DNA of 64,000 bases, taken from assembly GCF_900289045.1 (NCBI RefSeq), contig NZ_LT985188.1, forward strand, positions 3,348,001 through 3,412,000, given 5' to 3'. Origin of the DNA: Micropruina glycogenica. GTDB lineage: Bacteria > Actinomycetota > Actinomycetes > Propionibacteriales > Propionibacteriaceae. The notes below the pieces were generated by a model that had not been told where the DNA came from, searched no databases, and saw only the letters and a list, made by a program, of their open reading frames with translations. This document shows, piece by piece, positions 24,898 to 33,485 of this stretch; positions within the stretch are counted from its first letter, which is position 1, and each line of letters opens with the position of its first letter. Both the position numbers and the translations under genes were made by a program.

Positions 24898-25032
24898 CGT
24901 CATTCCGGCGAACGCCAGAATCTCATAACGCACCCACGGACCTTGAGAACGGCCCGTGGCTCGTCTTCGACAGTGAATTCTGGCGCGAGTTGGGAACCGT
25001 CCCCAACTCGCGCCAGCGAGGTCAGACCTCGG
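24898..25032. repeat. Family B copy and two stacked hairpins
   Basis: A family B copy (CGTCATTCCGGCGAACGCCA, then GAATCTCA) lies at 24898-24926. It is followed by a perfect 15-bp stem (CTGGCGCGAGTTGGG at 24980-24994 with 25002-25016, 7-nt loop) and a small CGAGGT/ACCTCG hairpin at 25017-25031. No U tract follows. Together with the 28-bp repeat this accounts for the 24734-25115 gap; no gene is visible there. Confidence 0.7.
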
Positions 25033-25115
25033 TTGGTCTCGGACGATCACCGGACGAGTTTCGTCCGGGACCACTCCTACGATCGAGGCGAACTCGAACA
25101 CTCGTGGGAGAATAG

Positions 25116-25697
25116 ATGACACAGACCACCGATCCGATTGCCGGCGACCCGCGCTTTCCGTGGGAGCCGCCGCTAGCGGGCACCGAGCTCGAGCACCTGC
25201 TCGGCATGCTCAACCGGCTGCGTTTCACATTCCGCTGGAAGGCTTCGGGCCTCGATGCCGAGGGTCTCAACAAGCGGCTCGGGCCGTCCGAACTGACGCT
25301 GGGCGGGCTGCTCAAGCACCTGGCGTCGGTTGAGGCGCTGAAGTTCACCTGGGAGGCGTTTCGCACCGATCCCGGCGAACCGTGGCGCTCGGCGGACTGG
25401 AGCAGCGGCGACGACTGGGTGTTCGCCTCGGCCGCGGACGACAGCCCGGACCAGCTCTACGCCCTGTACGACGAGTCGGTCACCAACGCTCGGCGCGTCA
25501 TCGACAAGGCGATCGCCGACGGCGGCATCGATCAGCTCACCGAAATGGGCGACGACCAGGGCAATCACGCCAGCCTTCGGCGCGTGGTCTGTGACGTCAT
25601 CGAAGAGTACGGACGGCACACCGGCCACGCCGACCTGCTGCGCGAGAACGTGGACGGCCTGGTGGGCGAAGATCCGCCCGAGGGCTGGCGCCCTTGA
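25116..25697 (+). CDS. DinB family protein (DUF664)
   Basis: A 193-residue four-helix-bundle protein of the DinB/DUF664 superfamily. It has LLGMLNRLRFTFRWKASGLD, LTLGGLLKHLASVE (metal-binding His of helix 2) and VVCDVIEEYGRHTGHADLLRE with the HxxxH-like second metal site. Members include mycothiol- or bacillithiol-dependent S-transferases, but the substrate of this one is unknown. The ATG at 25116 lacks a strong Shine-Dalgarno sequence. Its 3' flank holds a family A repeat. Confidence 0.88.
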   Translation: MTQTTDPIAGDPRFPWEPPLAGTELEHLLGMLNRLRFTFRWKASGLDAEGLNKRLGPSELTLGGLLKHLASVEALKFTWEAFRTDPGEPWRSADWSSGDDWVFASAADDSPDQLYALYDESVTNARRVIDKAIADGGIDQLTEMGDDQGNHASLRRVVCDVIEEYGRHTGHADLLRENVDGLVGEDPPEGWRP

Positions 25698-25705
25698 CGC
25701 AGCTG

Positions 25706-25750
25706 CTCTCGACCGGTGCGACGAGCGGGTCTCGACAGACTCGACCAGCA
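25706..25750. repeat. Family A repeat after the DinB gene
   Basis: CTCGACCGGTGCGACGAGCG is followed by GTCTCGACAGACTCGACCAG: two degenerate copies with the 30-bp spacing typical of this family, between convergent genes. Confidence 0.65.
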
Positions 25751-25754
25751 GCAG

Positions 25755-26618
25755 TCAGCGCTGTTCAGAGAACCGAACTGCCGCCTTGAACTGCGCTGCG
25801 ATCGACGAGCCGAGGTTCAGCGGCCACCGGTGCATCACGTATTCGGTCGCCTCGTCGACGCTCAGCCGTCGGGTGGAGTTGCCGTTGCGCACCCACAACT
25901 CGGGTGCCGCGGCCTTGTTCGCCCGCAGATAGACCGGACGCGGCGACGGCTGGCACACCACCCGGCAGGCCAGTTGGTCGCCGTCCTCACCGGGCAACTG
26001 GGCGAAGTCGACCCCGATCAGTGCCGACGCGTTCTGGCCCAGCGTGTTGGTGAGCATGTCGGTGAGCCACAACTCGAACCGGTCGGCGTCCGGGGCCTTC
26101 AAGGTGGCGAAGTCGGGCGCGAGGCCCAGCGCCGAACCCGTGTCGTCGACGCCGATCACCAAGGTGCCGCCGTCGGCGTTGAGAAACCCGCAGGCGGTCT
26201 TGGCGATCACCTGTTCCATGCGCTCGTCCTTCTGCCCGGTGTGCAGGTTGATGCGCGCGGTCGACTTGAACTCGACTCGGGCCGATTCGCCCGACGCCAC
26301 CAGTTCGGCGAGCGTTTGCTGCTGCGGCTTCTGAAAGTGCGCAGCGATAGCGGCGTAGCCGGCGATGCCCGCCACCGAGAGCAGCAGCGCCACCGCGATC
26401 GGCACCACACCCCACAGCGACAGCGACGGCCCGAGCCAGCCGGTGATCATCAGCCCGATCGCCATGCCCAGCATGCAGATGATGATGGACGCCGACGGCG
26501 ACAGCCGAGCTCGTCCGCGCAGCAGCCAGCGCGCCACGACGCTCAGGCCCCACGCCACGACCAGTGCCACCACCAGGTAGAGGCCCACCGCCCAGACCGG
26601 CACGGTCTCTGTGCTCAC
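25755..26618 (-). CDS. Membrane-anchored AlbA_2 (Schlafen-like) domain protein
   Basis: A 287-residue protein with three to four N-terminal hydrophobic helices (to about residue 95). A cytoplasmic AlbA_2 ATP-binding-like domain follows, with ARVEFKSTARINLHTGQKDE (the ExK nuclease/nucleotide motif), KTACGFLNADGGTLVIGVDD, and ELWVRNGNSTRRL. AlbA_2 domains occur in Schlafen-like and putative transcriptional regulators; the membrane fusion suggests a sensor or defence role, but none is established. The GTG at 26618 has GAGGAG 5 nt upstream and is preferred to the ATG at 26633. Convergent with the DinB gene. Confidence 0.8.
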   Translation of the reverse strand: MSTETVPVWAVGLYLVVALVVAWGLSVVARWLLRGRARLSPSASIIICMLGMAIGLMITGWLGPSLSLWGVVPIAVALLLSVAGIAGYAAIAAHFQKPQQQTLAELVASGESARVEFKSTARINLHTGQKDERMEQVIAKTACGFLNADGGTLVIGVDDTGSALGLAPDFATLKAPDADRFELWLTDMLTNTLGQNASALIGVDFAQLPGEDGDQLACRVVCQPSPRPVYLRANKAAAPELWVRNGNSTRRLSVDEATEYVMHRWPLNLGSSIAAQFKAAVRFSEQR

Positions 26619-26679
26619 CCACGCTCCTCGCACTCGTCCGACGGAGCAACCATAGGGCGGAGCCGCTGAGCCGCAGCGC

Positions 26680-27459
26680 TCAGGCGGGCTTGCGGGCCAC
26701 CAGCGCGATGCCGGTCAACTGGTCGGCGTAGCGGGTGAAGGTGCGGCGCACGCTCAATACGCGCCTGCGGGCTCCCGGGTTGCGCACCAGGTTCCAGGCG
26801 ATGCGCAGCACGCCGTGCACGCCCTCGTCGGCCAGATTGCGGCGCATCTGCAGCAGCGCCGTGGCCGCCCGGCCCACCCACTCGACCTCGAGCCCGGCCT
26901 CGGTGAGCAAGGCCGTCCACTCCGCGGCGGTGAGTGGGCGCGCGTTGACCTTGATCGAGCGGGCCAACGCCTTGCGACTCTCGTCGGCGATCGCGGGGTC
27001 GAGGTCGTCGGGTTGCAGGCCGAGTTCGTGAATGGCGTAGTGGCCGCCGGGTTTGAGCACTCGGACGGCCTCGTCGATGATGGCCTTCTTGCCGCGCGGC
27101 GACTGCATGGTGAGCATCGCCTCGCCGATCACCACGTCGGCGCTCCCGCCGGGCAGGCCGGTGTCGGCCGCGTCTGCGGTGACGATGCGGCCCCGCTCGC
27201 CGACCACCAGGGCCGCGGCGGACGGGTCGGCGTCAACCCCCACGTAGCCGGCGGGTTCGGCGGCCAGAATCAGGGTGGCCGTGCGGCCGATGGCGGGCGC
27301 GAGTTCGACCACCTCGGCACCCGCCAGGTGCACCTCGTCGAGCAGTTGGGTGGTGAGTTCGAGACCACCGGGACGCAGCACCCGCTTGCCGAGTCGGGCC
27401 AGCAGCCAGTGGCCTTGAACGTCGTCGATGGGACGGTCGGCTTGCGGCAGCGTGCTCAC
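26680..27459 (-). CDS. Class I SAM-dependent methyltransferase
   Basis: A 259-residue methyltransferase with motif I VVELAPAIGRTATLIL, GVDADPSA as the SAM-ribose acidic loop, VVIGEAMLTMQ as motif IV, and LKPGGHYAIHEL. It lies 24 bp downstream of the cupin gene on the same strand and is probably co-transcribed. A small-molecule substrate is likely from the ubiquinone/menaquinone-methyltransferase-like layout, but it is not known. Confidence 0.88.
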   Translation of the reverse strand: MSTLPQADRPIDDVQGHWLLARLGKRVLRPGGLELTTQLLDEVHLAGAEVVELAPAIGRTATLILAAEPAGYVGVDADPSAAALVVGERGRIVTADAADTGLPGGSADVVIGEAMLTMQSPRGKKAIIDEAVRVLKPGGHYAIHELGLQPDDLDPAIADESRKALARSIKVNARPLTAAEWTALLTEAGLEVEWVGRAATALLQMRRNLADEGVHGVLRIAWNLVRNPGARRRVLSVRRTFTRYADQLTGIALVARKPA

Positions 27460-27483
27460 CCTTGTCTCCTTGGGGGGTAGGGC

Positions 27484-27810
27484 TCAGTTGCCGGTGAGCA
27501 GAAACAGGGCGAGCTTCGACGGCTCGAGCGCCTTGACCGCGTGCGGCAGCCGGGTCTGAAGGTGAATCAGGTCGCCCGGCCTCAGGGTCACCGTGCGGCC
27601 GGCGGCGGTGATGTCGAACGCGCCCTCCAGGGTCTGCAGCAGCACCGGCAGGGCGGCGGTGTGCTCGCGCAGCTCTTCACCAGCGTCGAAGGCGAAAAGC
27701 ACCACGTTGGTGCCCTCGGCGCGCAGCACCGTGCGCGACACCGTCGCTTCGGGTTGCACGCTCACCAGGTGGGCCAGGTCGGACAGGTCGGTCATCTGCA
27801 AGGCGGTCAC
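27484..27810 (-). CDS. Single-domain cupin protein
   Basis: A 108-residue cupin with two short motifs, AGEELREHTAALPVLLQTLEG and LRPGDLIHLQTRLPHAVKA, giving the usual Glu/His metal site (His in REH, His in PHAV). Function is unknown. It is first gene of a cupin-methyltransferase pair. The GTG start at 27810 has AAGGAG 6 nt upstream. The promoter region is unusually AT-rich for this genome and contains an imperfect palindrome at 27823-27846, so the pair is probably inducible. Confidence 0.85.
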   Translation of the reverse strand: MTALQMTDLSDLAHLVSVQPEATVSRTVLRAEGTNVVLFAFDAGEELREHTAALPVLLQTLEGAFDITAAGRTVTLRPGDLIHLQTRLPHAVKALEPSKLALFLLTGN

Positions 27811-27822
27811 GGTGGCTCCTTA

Positions 27823-27846
27823 TTTACATACAGCATAGTGTAGAAA
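27823..27846 (-). promoter_or_regulatory. AT-rich imperfect palindrome upstream of the cupin gene
   Basis: TTTACATAC-AGCATA-GTGTAGAAA has 9-bp arms that match at six positions and lies 12 bp upstream of the cupin start codon. It is one of the few AT-rich stretches in the window. It may be the operator of a small repressor (Rrf2- or Fur-like in length); the regulator is not encoded nearby. Confidence 0.4.
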
Positions 27847-27876
27847 ATATCATCTCGGACACGGCGTCGATGCAGG

Positions 27877-27882
27877 TATAGT
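27877..27882 (+). promoter_or_regulatory. -10 element of the thi operon
   Basis: TATAGT is a near-consensus -10 hexamer about 14 bp before the start of the TPP aptamer. The matching -35 position (CTCGGA at 27854-27859, 17-bp spacer) is weak. Confidence 0.5.
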
Positions 27883-27891
27883 TGGCAGCGA

Positions 27892-28013
27892 CAGGGGAGC
27901 GCCATCAGGGCGCTGAGAGTGCGGGCCACCGCAGACCCTCGAACCTGATCCGGTTAGCACCGGCGTAGGGAGTCGGGATCTCCTCACCGATGGGTGAGCC
28001 CTCCGATGAGGAG
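27892..28013 (+). promoter_or_regulatory. TPP (THI element) riboswitch of thiBPQ
   Basis: The aptamer shows the classic blocks AGGGGAGC, GCTGAGAGTGCGG, CCGCAGACCCT, GAACCTGATCCGGTTAGCAC and CGGCGTAGGGA (27892-27972). Downstream, CTCCTCA (27980-27986) can pair with TGAGGAG (28007-28013), the Shine-Dalgarno of thiB. A small CTCACC/GGGTGAG hairpin (27983-27998) competes with it. No terminator is seen, so thiamine pyrophosphate probably blocks translation. Confidence 0.95.
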
Positions 28014-28019
28014 GAACGA

Positions 28020-29090
28020 ATGAACACCATCAAGAGCGTCGTTACGCTGGCACTGCTGGCAGCGCTGGTCGGGTGCACCGGCCCCGCGACCACGTCACCC
28101 AGCGGCGCCGGATCGACCGTCGCACCCACCGAGTCGAAAACGCTCACGGTCGTCACCCACGACTCGTTCGCGATCAGCGACGCGCTGAAGAAGCAGTTCG
28201 CCGACGAGACCGGGTACACCGCCACCTACGTCGCGCACGGCGACGCCGGCACGCTGGTCAACCAGCTGATCCTCACCAAGGACTCGCCCGTGGGCGATGT
28301 GGTGTTCGGCATCGACAACACCTTCGCGGGCCGCGCGATCGGCCAGGGGGTGCTGACCCCCTACACGCCCGCGAACCTGCCGGCCAGCGTCGCGGAGTTG
28401 AAGCCGGACGACTCCGGCTCGCTCACCGCGATCGACTTCGGCGACGTCTGCGTGAATGCCGACAAGTTGTGGTTCAGGGCCAAGAACCTGGCCATCCCGA
28501 CCACCCTGGACGACCTCGCCAAGCCCGCTTACAAAGACCTGCTGGTGGCCGAGAACCCGGCCTCATCGTCGCCCGGTCTGGCCTGGCTGACCGCCACCGT
28601 CGGCGCCAAGGGCGACCCCGGCTACCTCGACTACTGGACGTCGCTGAAGGCCAATGGCGTCAAGGTGGTGAAGGGCTGGACCGAGGCCTACTCGACGGAG
28701 TTCTCGGGCTCGTCCGGCAAGGGCTCGCGGCCGCTGGTGGTGTCGTACAGCACCTCGCCCGCGTTCGAGGTGCCCAAGGGCAGCAAAGAGTCGAACACCA
28801 CCGCGCTGCTCGAGACGTGCTTCAGGCAGGTCGAGTACGCCGGAGTGATCAAGGGCGCCCAGAACCAGGTCGGCGCGCAGAAGTTCATCGACTTCATGCT
28901 GAGTAAGCAGGTGCAGGCCGACATTCCGGGCCAGATGTACATGTACCCGGCCGACACGTCGGTGGCGCTGCCCGAAGAGTGGGTGGCGCACGCACCACTG
29001 GCCACGAAGCCGTTCACGGTGTCGGCGGCGGTGATCTCGGCCGATCGTGACACCTGGATTCGCGACTGGACAGCCAAGGTGATCGGCTGA
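28020..29090 (+). CDS. thiB: Thiamine ABC transporter substrate-binding lipoprotein
   Basis: A 356-residue extracellular binding protein. The signal peptide ends in lipobox LVGC, with Cys18-region lipidation, then a Ser/Thr linker and a family 1/Sbp-like fold: TLTVVTHDSFAISDAL, VFGIDNTFAGRAI, IDFGDVCVNADK and LLVAENPASSSPGLAWL, all ThiB-type motifs. It captures thiamine or TPP and delivers it to ThiPQ. The ATG at 28020 follows GAGGAGGAACGA; the earlier in-frame start lies inside the riboswitch expression platform. Confidence 0.93.
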   Translation: MNTIKSVVTLALLAALVGCTGPATTSPSGAGSTVAPTESKTLTVVTHDSFAISDALKKQFADETGYTATYVAHGDAGTLVNQLILTKDSPVGDVVFGIDNTFAGRAIGQGVLTPYTPANLPASVAELKPDDSGSLTAIDFGDVCVNADKLWFRAKNLAIPTTLDDLAKPAYKDLLVAENPASSSPGLAWLTATVGAKGDPGYLDYWTSLKANGVKVVKGWTEAYSTEFSGSSGKGSRPLVVSYSTSPAFEVPKGSKESNTTALLETCFRQVEYAGVIKGAQNQVGAQKFIDFMLSKQVQADIPGQMYMYPADTSVALPEEWVAHAPLATKPFTVSAAVISADRDTWIRDWTAKVIG

Positions 29091-29092
29091 TC

Positions 29093-30952
29093 ATGAAGCC
29101 CCATTCGCCCGTCGAACCATCGGTCGAGCGTGCGTTGGTCGAGCGTGTCGAGACCACCGGCGGGCGATCGTCTAGCGGCGCGCGAGGGTCTAGCGGCGCT
29201 CCGACGGACGGGTCTCGACAAGCTCGACCAGCAGTTGACGCTGGGTCTCGACAAGCTCGACAAACACGACCGACGCCCGTCGAGGTGACGCACTCAGCGA
29301 GGCAGGGCTGGTCGCTGTCGTGGGGGTTCTGGGCGATCGCGGTACTGGTGCCAGTGAGCTTTCTGGTCGTCTTCTTCGCCTGGCCGGTCGCCGGTCTGAT
29401 CAGTCGCGGCTTCGTGATCGACGGCGTCTTCAGCCTGGACGGGCTCAGTGCCGTGCTGTCGTCACCGCGCACCTGGCGCATCATCGGCCAGACGCTCGCG
29501 CTGGCGGTCGCGGGCACGCTGGCGTCCGTGCTGCTCGGCGTGCCCGGGGCCTACCTTCTGTACCGCACGCGGTTCCGTGGCCGGGCCTTCGCCCGGGCCC
29601 TGGTGTCGGTGCCGTTCGTGCTGCCCACCGTCGTGGTCGGCGTCGCCTTCCGCTCGCTGTTCGGGGCATCGGGGCCACTCGGATGGCTCGGCCTCGACGA
29701 GTCGTTCGCGGCCATCATGCTGGCGCTGGTGTTCTTCAACTACTCGGTGATCGTGCGTACCGTCGGCGCCCTGTGGTCGCGGCTCGACCCGCGCGCGGAC
29801 GAGGCGGCCCGGGTGCTCGGGGCGTCGCCGGTGCGGGTGTTCTGCACCGTCACGCTGCCGGCCATCGCGCCGGCCGTGCTGTCGGGGGCCTCGCTGGTCT
29901 TTCTGTTCTGCGCCACCGCGTTCGGCATCGTGATGGTGATGGGCGGGGTGGGCTTCGGCACCATCGAAACCGAGATCTGGTACCAGACCACCCAGTTGCT
30001 CGACCTGCCGGCGGCGGCCGCTTTGTCGATCGTGCAACTCGTCGTGGTGGTGGCCGCGCTGCTCGTGGCCGCACGCGCCCGCACGCGCGCCGAGCACGCG
30101 TTGCGGCTGCGCGGCGACGACACCACCGAGCAGCCCTGGCGGGCCGGTCGTGACCTGGTGCCGACCCTGGTGACCGCCCTGGTGGTGCTGGGGTTGCTGG
30201 GACTGCCGATGATCAACCTGGTGGTGCGCTCGTTCATCACCGCCGACGGCTGGGGGTGGCGCAACTACGCCCTGCTCGCCGGCACCGGTGAGGGCAGCAT
30301 CACCGTGCCGGTCTGGACGGCGGCGCTCAACTCGCTGACCATCGCCGCCCAGGCCGCGGCGCTGGCCGTGCTGCTGGGCGCCCTGGTGAGCCTGGTGGCG
30401 TCCAGACGGCCACGATCGAGAAGGCTGGCCGGCGGCGTGCGGTTGCTCGACGCGGTCTTCATGCTGCCGCTCGGCGTGTCGGCGGTCACGGTCGGGTTCG
30501 GCTTTCTGATCACTCTGAACCGGCCGCCGTTCGACCTGCGCAGCTCGCCGATTCTGATACCCATCGCCCAGGCGGTGGTCGCCCTGCCGTTGGTGGTGCG
30601 CACGCTGCTGCCGGTGCTGCGGGCCATCGACCCACGGCAGCGCGAGGCGGCGGCGTCGCTCGGCGCCCCGCCCGGCAGGGTGCTGGCCACCATCGACGGC
30701 GCCCTGGCCCTGCGCGGGCTGGGCCTGGCGGTCGGCTTCGCGTTCGCCACGTCACTGGGCGAGTTCGGCGCCACCTCGTTTCTGGCCCGGCCCGACCACC
30801 CGACGCTGCCGGTGGTGATCTTCCGGCTGATCGGACGACCCGGCGCCGACAACTTCGGCATGGCGCTGGCCGCCTCGGTGGTGTTGGCGGTGCTGACCGC
30901 CGCAGTGATGGCGGCCGCCGAACTCGTCCGACCCAAGGAGGCTGAACTGTGA
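29093..30952 (+). CDS. thiP: Thiamine ABC transporter permease
   Basis: A 619-residue permease with two tandem binding-protein-dependent transport domains of about six helices each, each with an EAA loop (ADEAARVLGASPVRVF and REAAASLGAPPGRVL). It imports thiamine with ThiB and ThiQ. The first ~70 residues are not membrane protein: they are Arg/Ser/Thr/Gly-rich and encoded largely by family A repeats (VERALVERVETT, TDGSRQARPAVDAGSRQAR). A downstream start near HSARQGWSLSWGFW would give a normal-length ThiP, but I see no clear ribosome binding site there. Confidence 0.9.
   Translation: MKPHSPVEPSVERALVERVETTGGRSSSGARGSSGAPTDGSRQARPAVDAGSRQARQTRPTPVEVTHSARQGWSLSWGFWAIAVLVPVSFLVVFFAWPVAGLISRGFVIDGVFSLDGLSAVLSSPRTWRIIGQTLALAVAGTLASVLLGVPGAYLLYRTRFRGRAFARALVSVPFVLPTVVVGVAFRSLFGASGPLGWLGLDESFAAIMLALVFFNYSVIVRTVGALWSRLDPRADEAARVLGASPVRVFCTVTLPAIAPAVLSGASLVFLFCATAFGIVMVMGGVGFGTIETEIWYQTTQLLDLPAAAALSIVQLVVVVAALLVAARARTRAEHALRLRGDDTTEQPWRAGRDLVPTLVTALVVLGLLGLPMINLVVRSFITADGWGWRNYALLAGTGEGSITVPVWTAALNSLTIAAQAAALAVLLGALVSLVASRRPRSRRLAGGVRLLDAVFMLPLGVSAVTVGFGFLITLNRPPFDLRSSPILIPIAQAVVALPLVVRTLLPVLRAIDPRQREAAASLGAPPGRVLATIDGALALRGLGLAVGFAFATSLGEFGATSFLARPDHPTLPVVIFRLIGRPGADNFGMALAASVVLAVLTAAVMAAAELVRPKEAEL
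29135..29262 (+). repeat. Family A repeats within the 5' end of thiP
   Basis: Copies TTGGTCGAGCGTGTCGAGAC (29135-29154), GGTCTCGACAAGCTCGACCA (29211-29230) and GGTCTCGACAAGCTCGAC (29243-29260) occur in both orientations. A short direct repeat TCTAGCGGCG lies between them. The frame remains open through all copies. Confidence 0.85.
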
Positions 30953-31929
30953 GCGGCTTGACCGTGACCGGCGCGGTGGTGCGCTATGGCGACGTGGTGG
31001 CGGTCGGCGACGTCGACCTGGCCGTCGCTCCCGGCGAGATCGTGGCGCTGCTGGGGGCGTCGGGGTCGGGCAAGTCGTCACTGCTGCGCGGCATCGCCGG
31101 GCTCGAACCGCTGGTCGCCGGCCAGGTGTGCTGGGGCGACGACGACCTGACGGACGTGGCCGTGCATAAGCGTGGCTTCGGGCTGATGTTTCAAGACGGT
31201 CAGTTGTTCAACCACCTCAGCGTCGAGGGCAACGTGGCGTACGGGCTGTATCGCGAGCCAAAGGCCGTCCGACGCGCGCGGGTGGCGGAGTTGCTCGCCG
31301 TGGTGGGCCTTTCCGGCTACGGCAAACGCCGGGTCAGCGAGCTGTCGGGCGGTCAGGCGCAGCGGGTGGCGCTGGCCCGCTCGCTGGCGCCCCGCCCCCG
31401 GCTGCTGCTGCTCGACGAGCCGTTGTCGGCGCTCGACCGCAACCTGCGCGAGCACATGGTCGGCGTGCTGGGCGACGCGCTGCGGGCAACCGGCACGACC
31501 GCCCTCTACGTCACCCACGACCAGGACGAGGCGTTCGCGCTGGCCGATCGGGTCGGGGTGATGCAGGCCGGTCGGCTGCTGCAGGTCGACCCGCCCGACG
31601 TGTTGTGGCGCGAACCAGAATCGCGGGCCGTCGCCGGGTTTCTGGGCTACGGGCCGTTCGTGGCCGGTGAGTTGTCGCAGCGCCTGGGCGGCCCCGGCGC
31701 GGCGCCGAACGAGCTGGTGGGCATCGGGCCTGCGGCCTTGGTGCCCGACCCGACCGGCACCGCGTTGCCCGTGATCGAGCAGCGCTACCAACGCGGCGAA
31801 GTGCTCGTGGACGTCCGGCTGCCCGACGGCCAGGTGGGCACCGTGCGTACCGCCGAGAAGGTGCCGAACGGTGACCTGGCGCTCACACTCGACCCTTCAG
31901 GTTGCGTGATCGTGCCGGTGTCGCACTGA
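30949..31929 (+). CDS. thiQ: Thiamine ABC transporter ATP-binding protein
   Basis: A 326-residue ABC ATPase. It has Walker A LGASGSGKSS (about residues 35-44), Q-loop FQDGQLF, signature ELSGGQAQRVAL, Walker B LLLLDEPLSALD and the H-loop TTALYVTHD. The C-terminal ~90 residues form a small TOBE-like regulatory domain. The GTG start overlaps the thiP stop by 4 bp. It energises the ThiBP importer. A 13-bp inverted repeat follows as a shared terminator. Confidence 0.95.
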   Translation: MSGLTVTGAVVRYGDVVAVGDVDLAVAPGEIVALLGASGSGKSSLLRGIAGLEPLVAGQVCWGDDDLTDVAVHKRGFGLMFQDGQLFNHLSVEGNVAYGLYREPKAVRRARVAELLAVVGLSGYGKRRVSELSGGQAQRVALARSLAPRPRLLLLDEPLSALDRNLREHMVGVLGDALRATGTTALYVTHDQDEAFALADRVGVMQAGRLLQVDPPDVLWREPESRAVAGFLGYGPFVAGELSQRLGGPGAAPNELVGIGPAALVPDPTGTALPVIEQRYQRGEVLVDVRLPDGQVGTVRTAEKVPNGDLALTLDPSGCVIVPVSH

Positions 31930-31939
31930 CCCGTCTCAT

Positions 31940-31990
31940 GACAGTGTGAGTTTGGGCGTCGTCTGCAATACCCGAACTCACACTGTCTTT
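31940..31990. terminator. Bidirectional terminator between thiQ and the membrane protein gene
   Basis: GACAGTGTGAGTT (31940-31952) and AACTCACACTGTC (31975-31987) are perfectly complementary. The stem is followed by TTT rightward and overlaps the last codons of the leftward gene. Confidence 0.75.
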
Positions 31991-33240
31991 GGAGCGTCCC
32001 CGGTCACCGGCTCCGTACGCCACAACAGGGTGGCCAGCAGCAGCACCAGCGCGGCGATCACCACGGTGAAGACGATCAGAAAGACGTTCAGCGGACGGTT
32101 CGCCCACAGCACCAGCACCGCGACGACCGCCACACCGGCCCGCACCCACACCCGCGCGGTGTACAGCCAGTGGCCGAACCGTCCGGTGTCGAGGCCGTAA
32201 CCGTCACGGGTGCGGCGCATCGACGCGGTGGCCGCACCCCAGCCGCCGCGCACCCGCGTGGCGGTGCGTGACCGGCCACCCACCCAGGCGATCAGGGCGA
32301 TCACCACGCCCAGTGCGAGCAGGCCGTACGCGACGTCGTTCAGCCCGGTGGTCGCCATGGCGTACAGCAGGTTCAGCACGTCGGCCGGCATCACGGTGGC
32401 GGGCACGGCGGTCGGCAGCAGCGCGTGAGCGACGGCCAGCACGATCAGCACCGCCCCGGCACCGAGCGCCAGCGCGATGCCCCCACCCACCAGAGCGGCA
32501 CTGCGGCTGTTGGCGACCAAGACCCCGGCGACCAGCAGGCCGATCACCACCCACGGCAGCCAGCCGCTCACCGCCACGGCCAGCAGGTAGTAGCCCTGCA
32601 CCGCACTCAGTTGAGAGTTGGGCACGAGCACGATGGTGCGCTCGATGGCCGGTATGCGTTGAGCGAGCGTGAACCCGCGCGCGATCAGTTCGGCCTTCAC
32701 CCGTTCGACGATCGGGCCCAACCTGATGCCCAGCCCGTCGTCGGTGATGGTGGCGAGGGTGGACGGGTCGCCGTTCAGCGCCCCGATCAGTTGGGTGTGA
32801 CTCGTGCGCAGGGTCTGGTCCCAGGTGGCGGCGAACGCGTCGGACGTGATCACCTGCCCGGTCACTCTGGTGATCACACCACGGATGCCTTCGACCGCCG
32901 GCTGCCTGAGCAGCCCCAGGGCGGCTGCGGCCGCGCGCCGATCACCCACCGCCGACTGCAGGGCGTCCACGGCGTCGCCGACCAGTTGATCGACGTCGAC
33001 CTGCTGCTCGATGGTGGCCGCCACCTGTTCGGTGAGGTACGCCTGCACGGCGGAGTCACGAATCACGGGCGAGAAGTTGGCCACGAACGAGTCGGTGTCG
33101 ATGAGCGTGGTCTTGGCCCAGGTGCCCAGCATCGACACCGGGGCCAGCAGCCCGGCCAGCACGATCAGCACGGCCGCCAGCAGGCTGCGCCAGCGCTTCT
33201 TGGCAGGCGGGGCCGGGGTGGTGTCGAGGGCCGCGGTCAA
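31978..33240 (-). CDS. Large integral membrane protein, unknown function (N terminus frameshifted)
   Basis: The intact frame encodes about 420 residues. It has one N-terminal helix (SLLAAVLIVLAGLLAPVSML), a long extracytoplasmic helical domain (TDSFVANFSPVIRDSAVQ to VPNSQ), then four to five helices and a short tail. This is a familiar unnamed actinobacterial family, which normally begins with a coiled coil. That coil is present upstream in another frame (VTDLQRRVAELEATNQQ, GTG 33292) and a third frame holds the likely ATG at 33338 (MSQPTP, with GAGG upstream). Deleting one base from the G7 run 33319-33325 and one from AAA 33239-33241 restores a single reading frame from 33338. Confidence 0.75.
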   Translation of the reverse strand: MTAALDTTPAPPAKKRWRSLLAAVLIVLAGLLAPVSMLGTWAKTTLIDTDSFVANFSPVIRDSAVQAYLTEQVAATIEQQVDVDQLVGDAVDALQSAVGDRRAAAAALGLLRQPAVEGIRGVITRVTGQVITSDAFAATWDQTLRTSHTQLIGALNGDPSTLATITDDGLGIRLGPIVERVKAELIARGFTLAQRIPAIERTIVLVPNSQLSAVQGYYLLAVAVSGWLPWVVIGLLVAGVLVANSRSAALVGGGIALALGAGAVLIVLAVAHALLPTAVPATVMPADVLNLLYAMATTGLNDVAYGLLALGVVIALIAWVGGRSRTATRVRGGWGAATASMRRTRDGYGLDTGRFGHWLYTARVWVRAGVAVVAVLVLWANRPLNVFLIVFTVVIAALVLLLATLLWRTEPVTGDAPKTV

Positions 33241-33485
33241 ACTGCTGGTTGGTGGCTTCGAGTTCGGCCACGCGGCGCTGCAAGTCGGTCACTTCGACGC
33301 CGTCGCCGGCGCTGTGCTGGGGGGGTCGGCTGGCTCATGCGGTGCCTCGTGTTCAGGGGGGAACCTACGCAACGCGTCCAGTGTCGCCGATCGGGCCGTC
33401 TCGTCGCAGCAACTTCGCTGGCTCGGCGGCGCCGGAATGTGCTGCGGCTTCGGGTGAATGGCCCGAATCAGCGCGAGGACGCCAC

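Noticed and set aside
24784-25119. Rightward 111-codon open frame between lysC and the DinB gene
   Set aside because: It runs through the 28-bp duplication, a family B repeat and strong hairpins, has no conserved pattern and no start signal.
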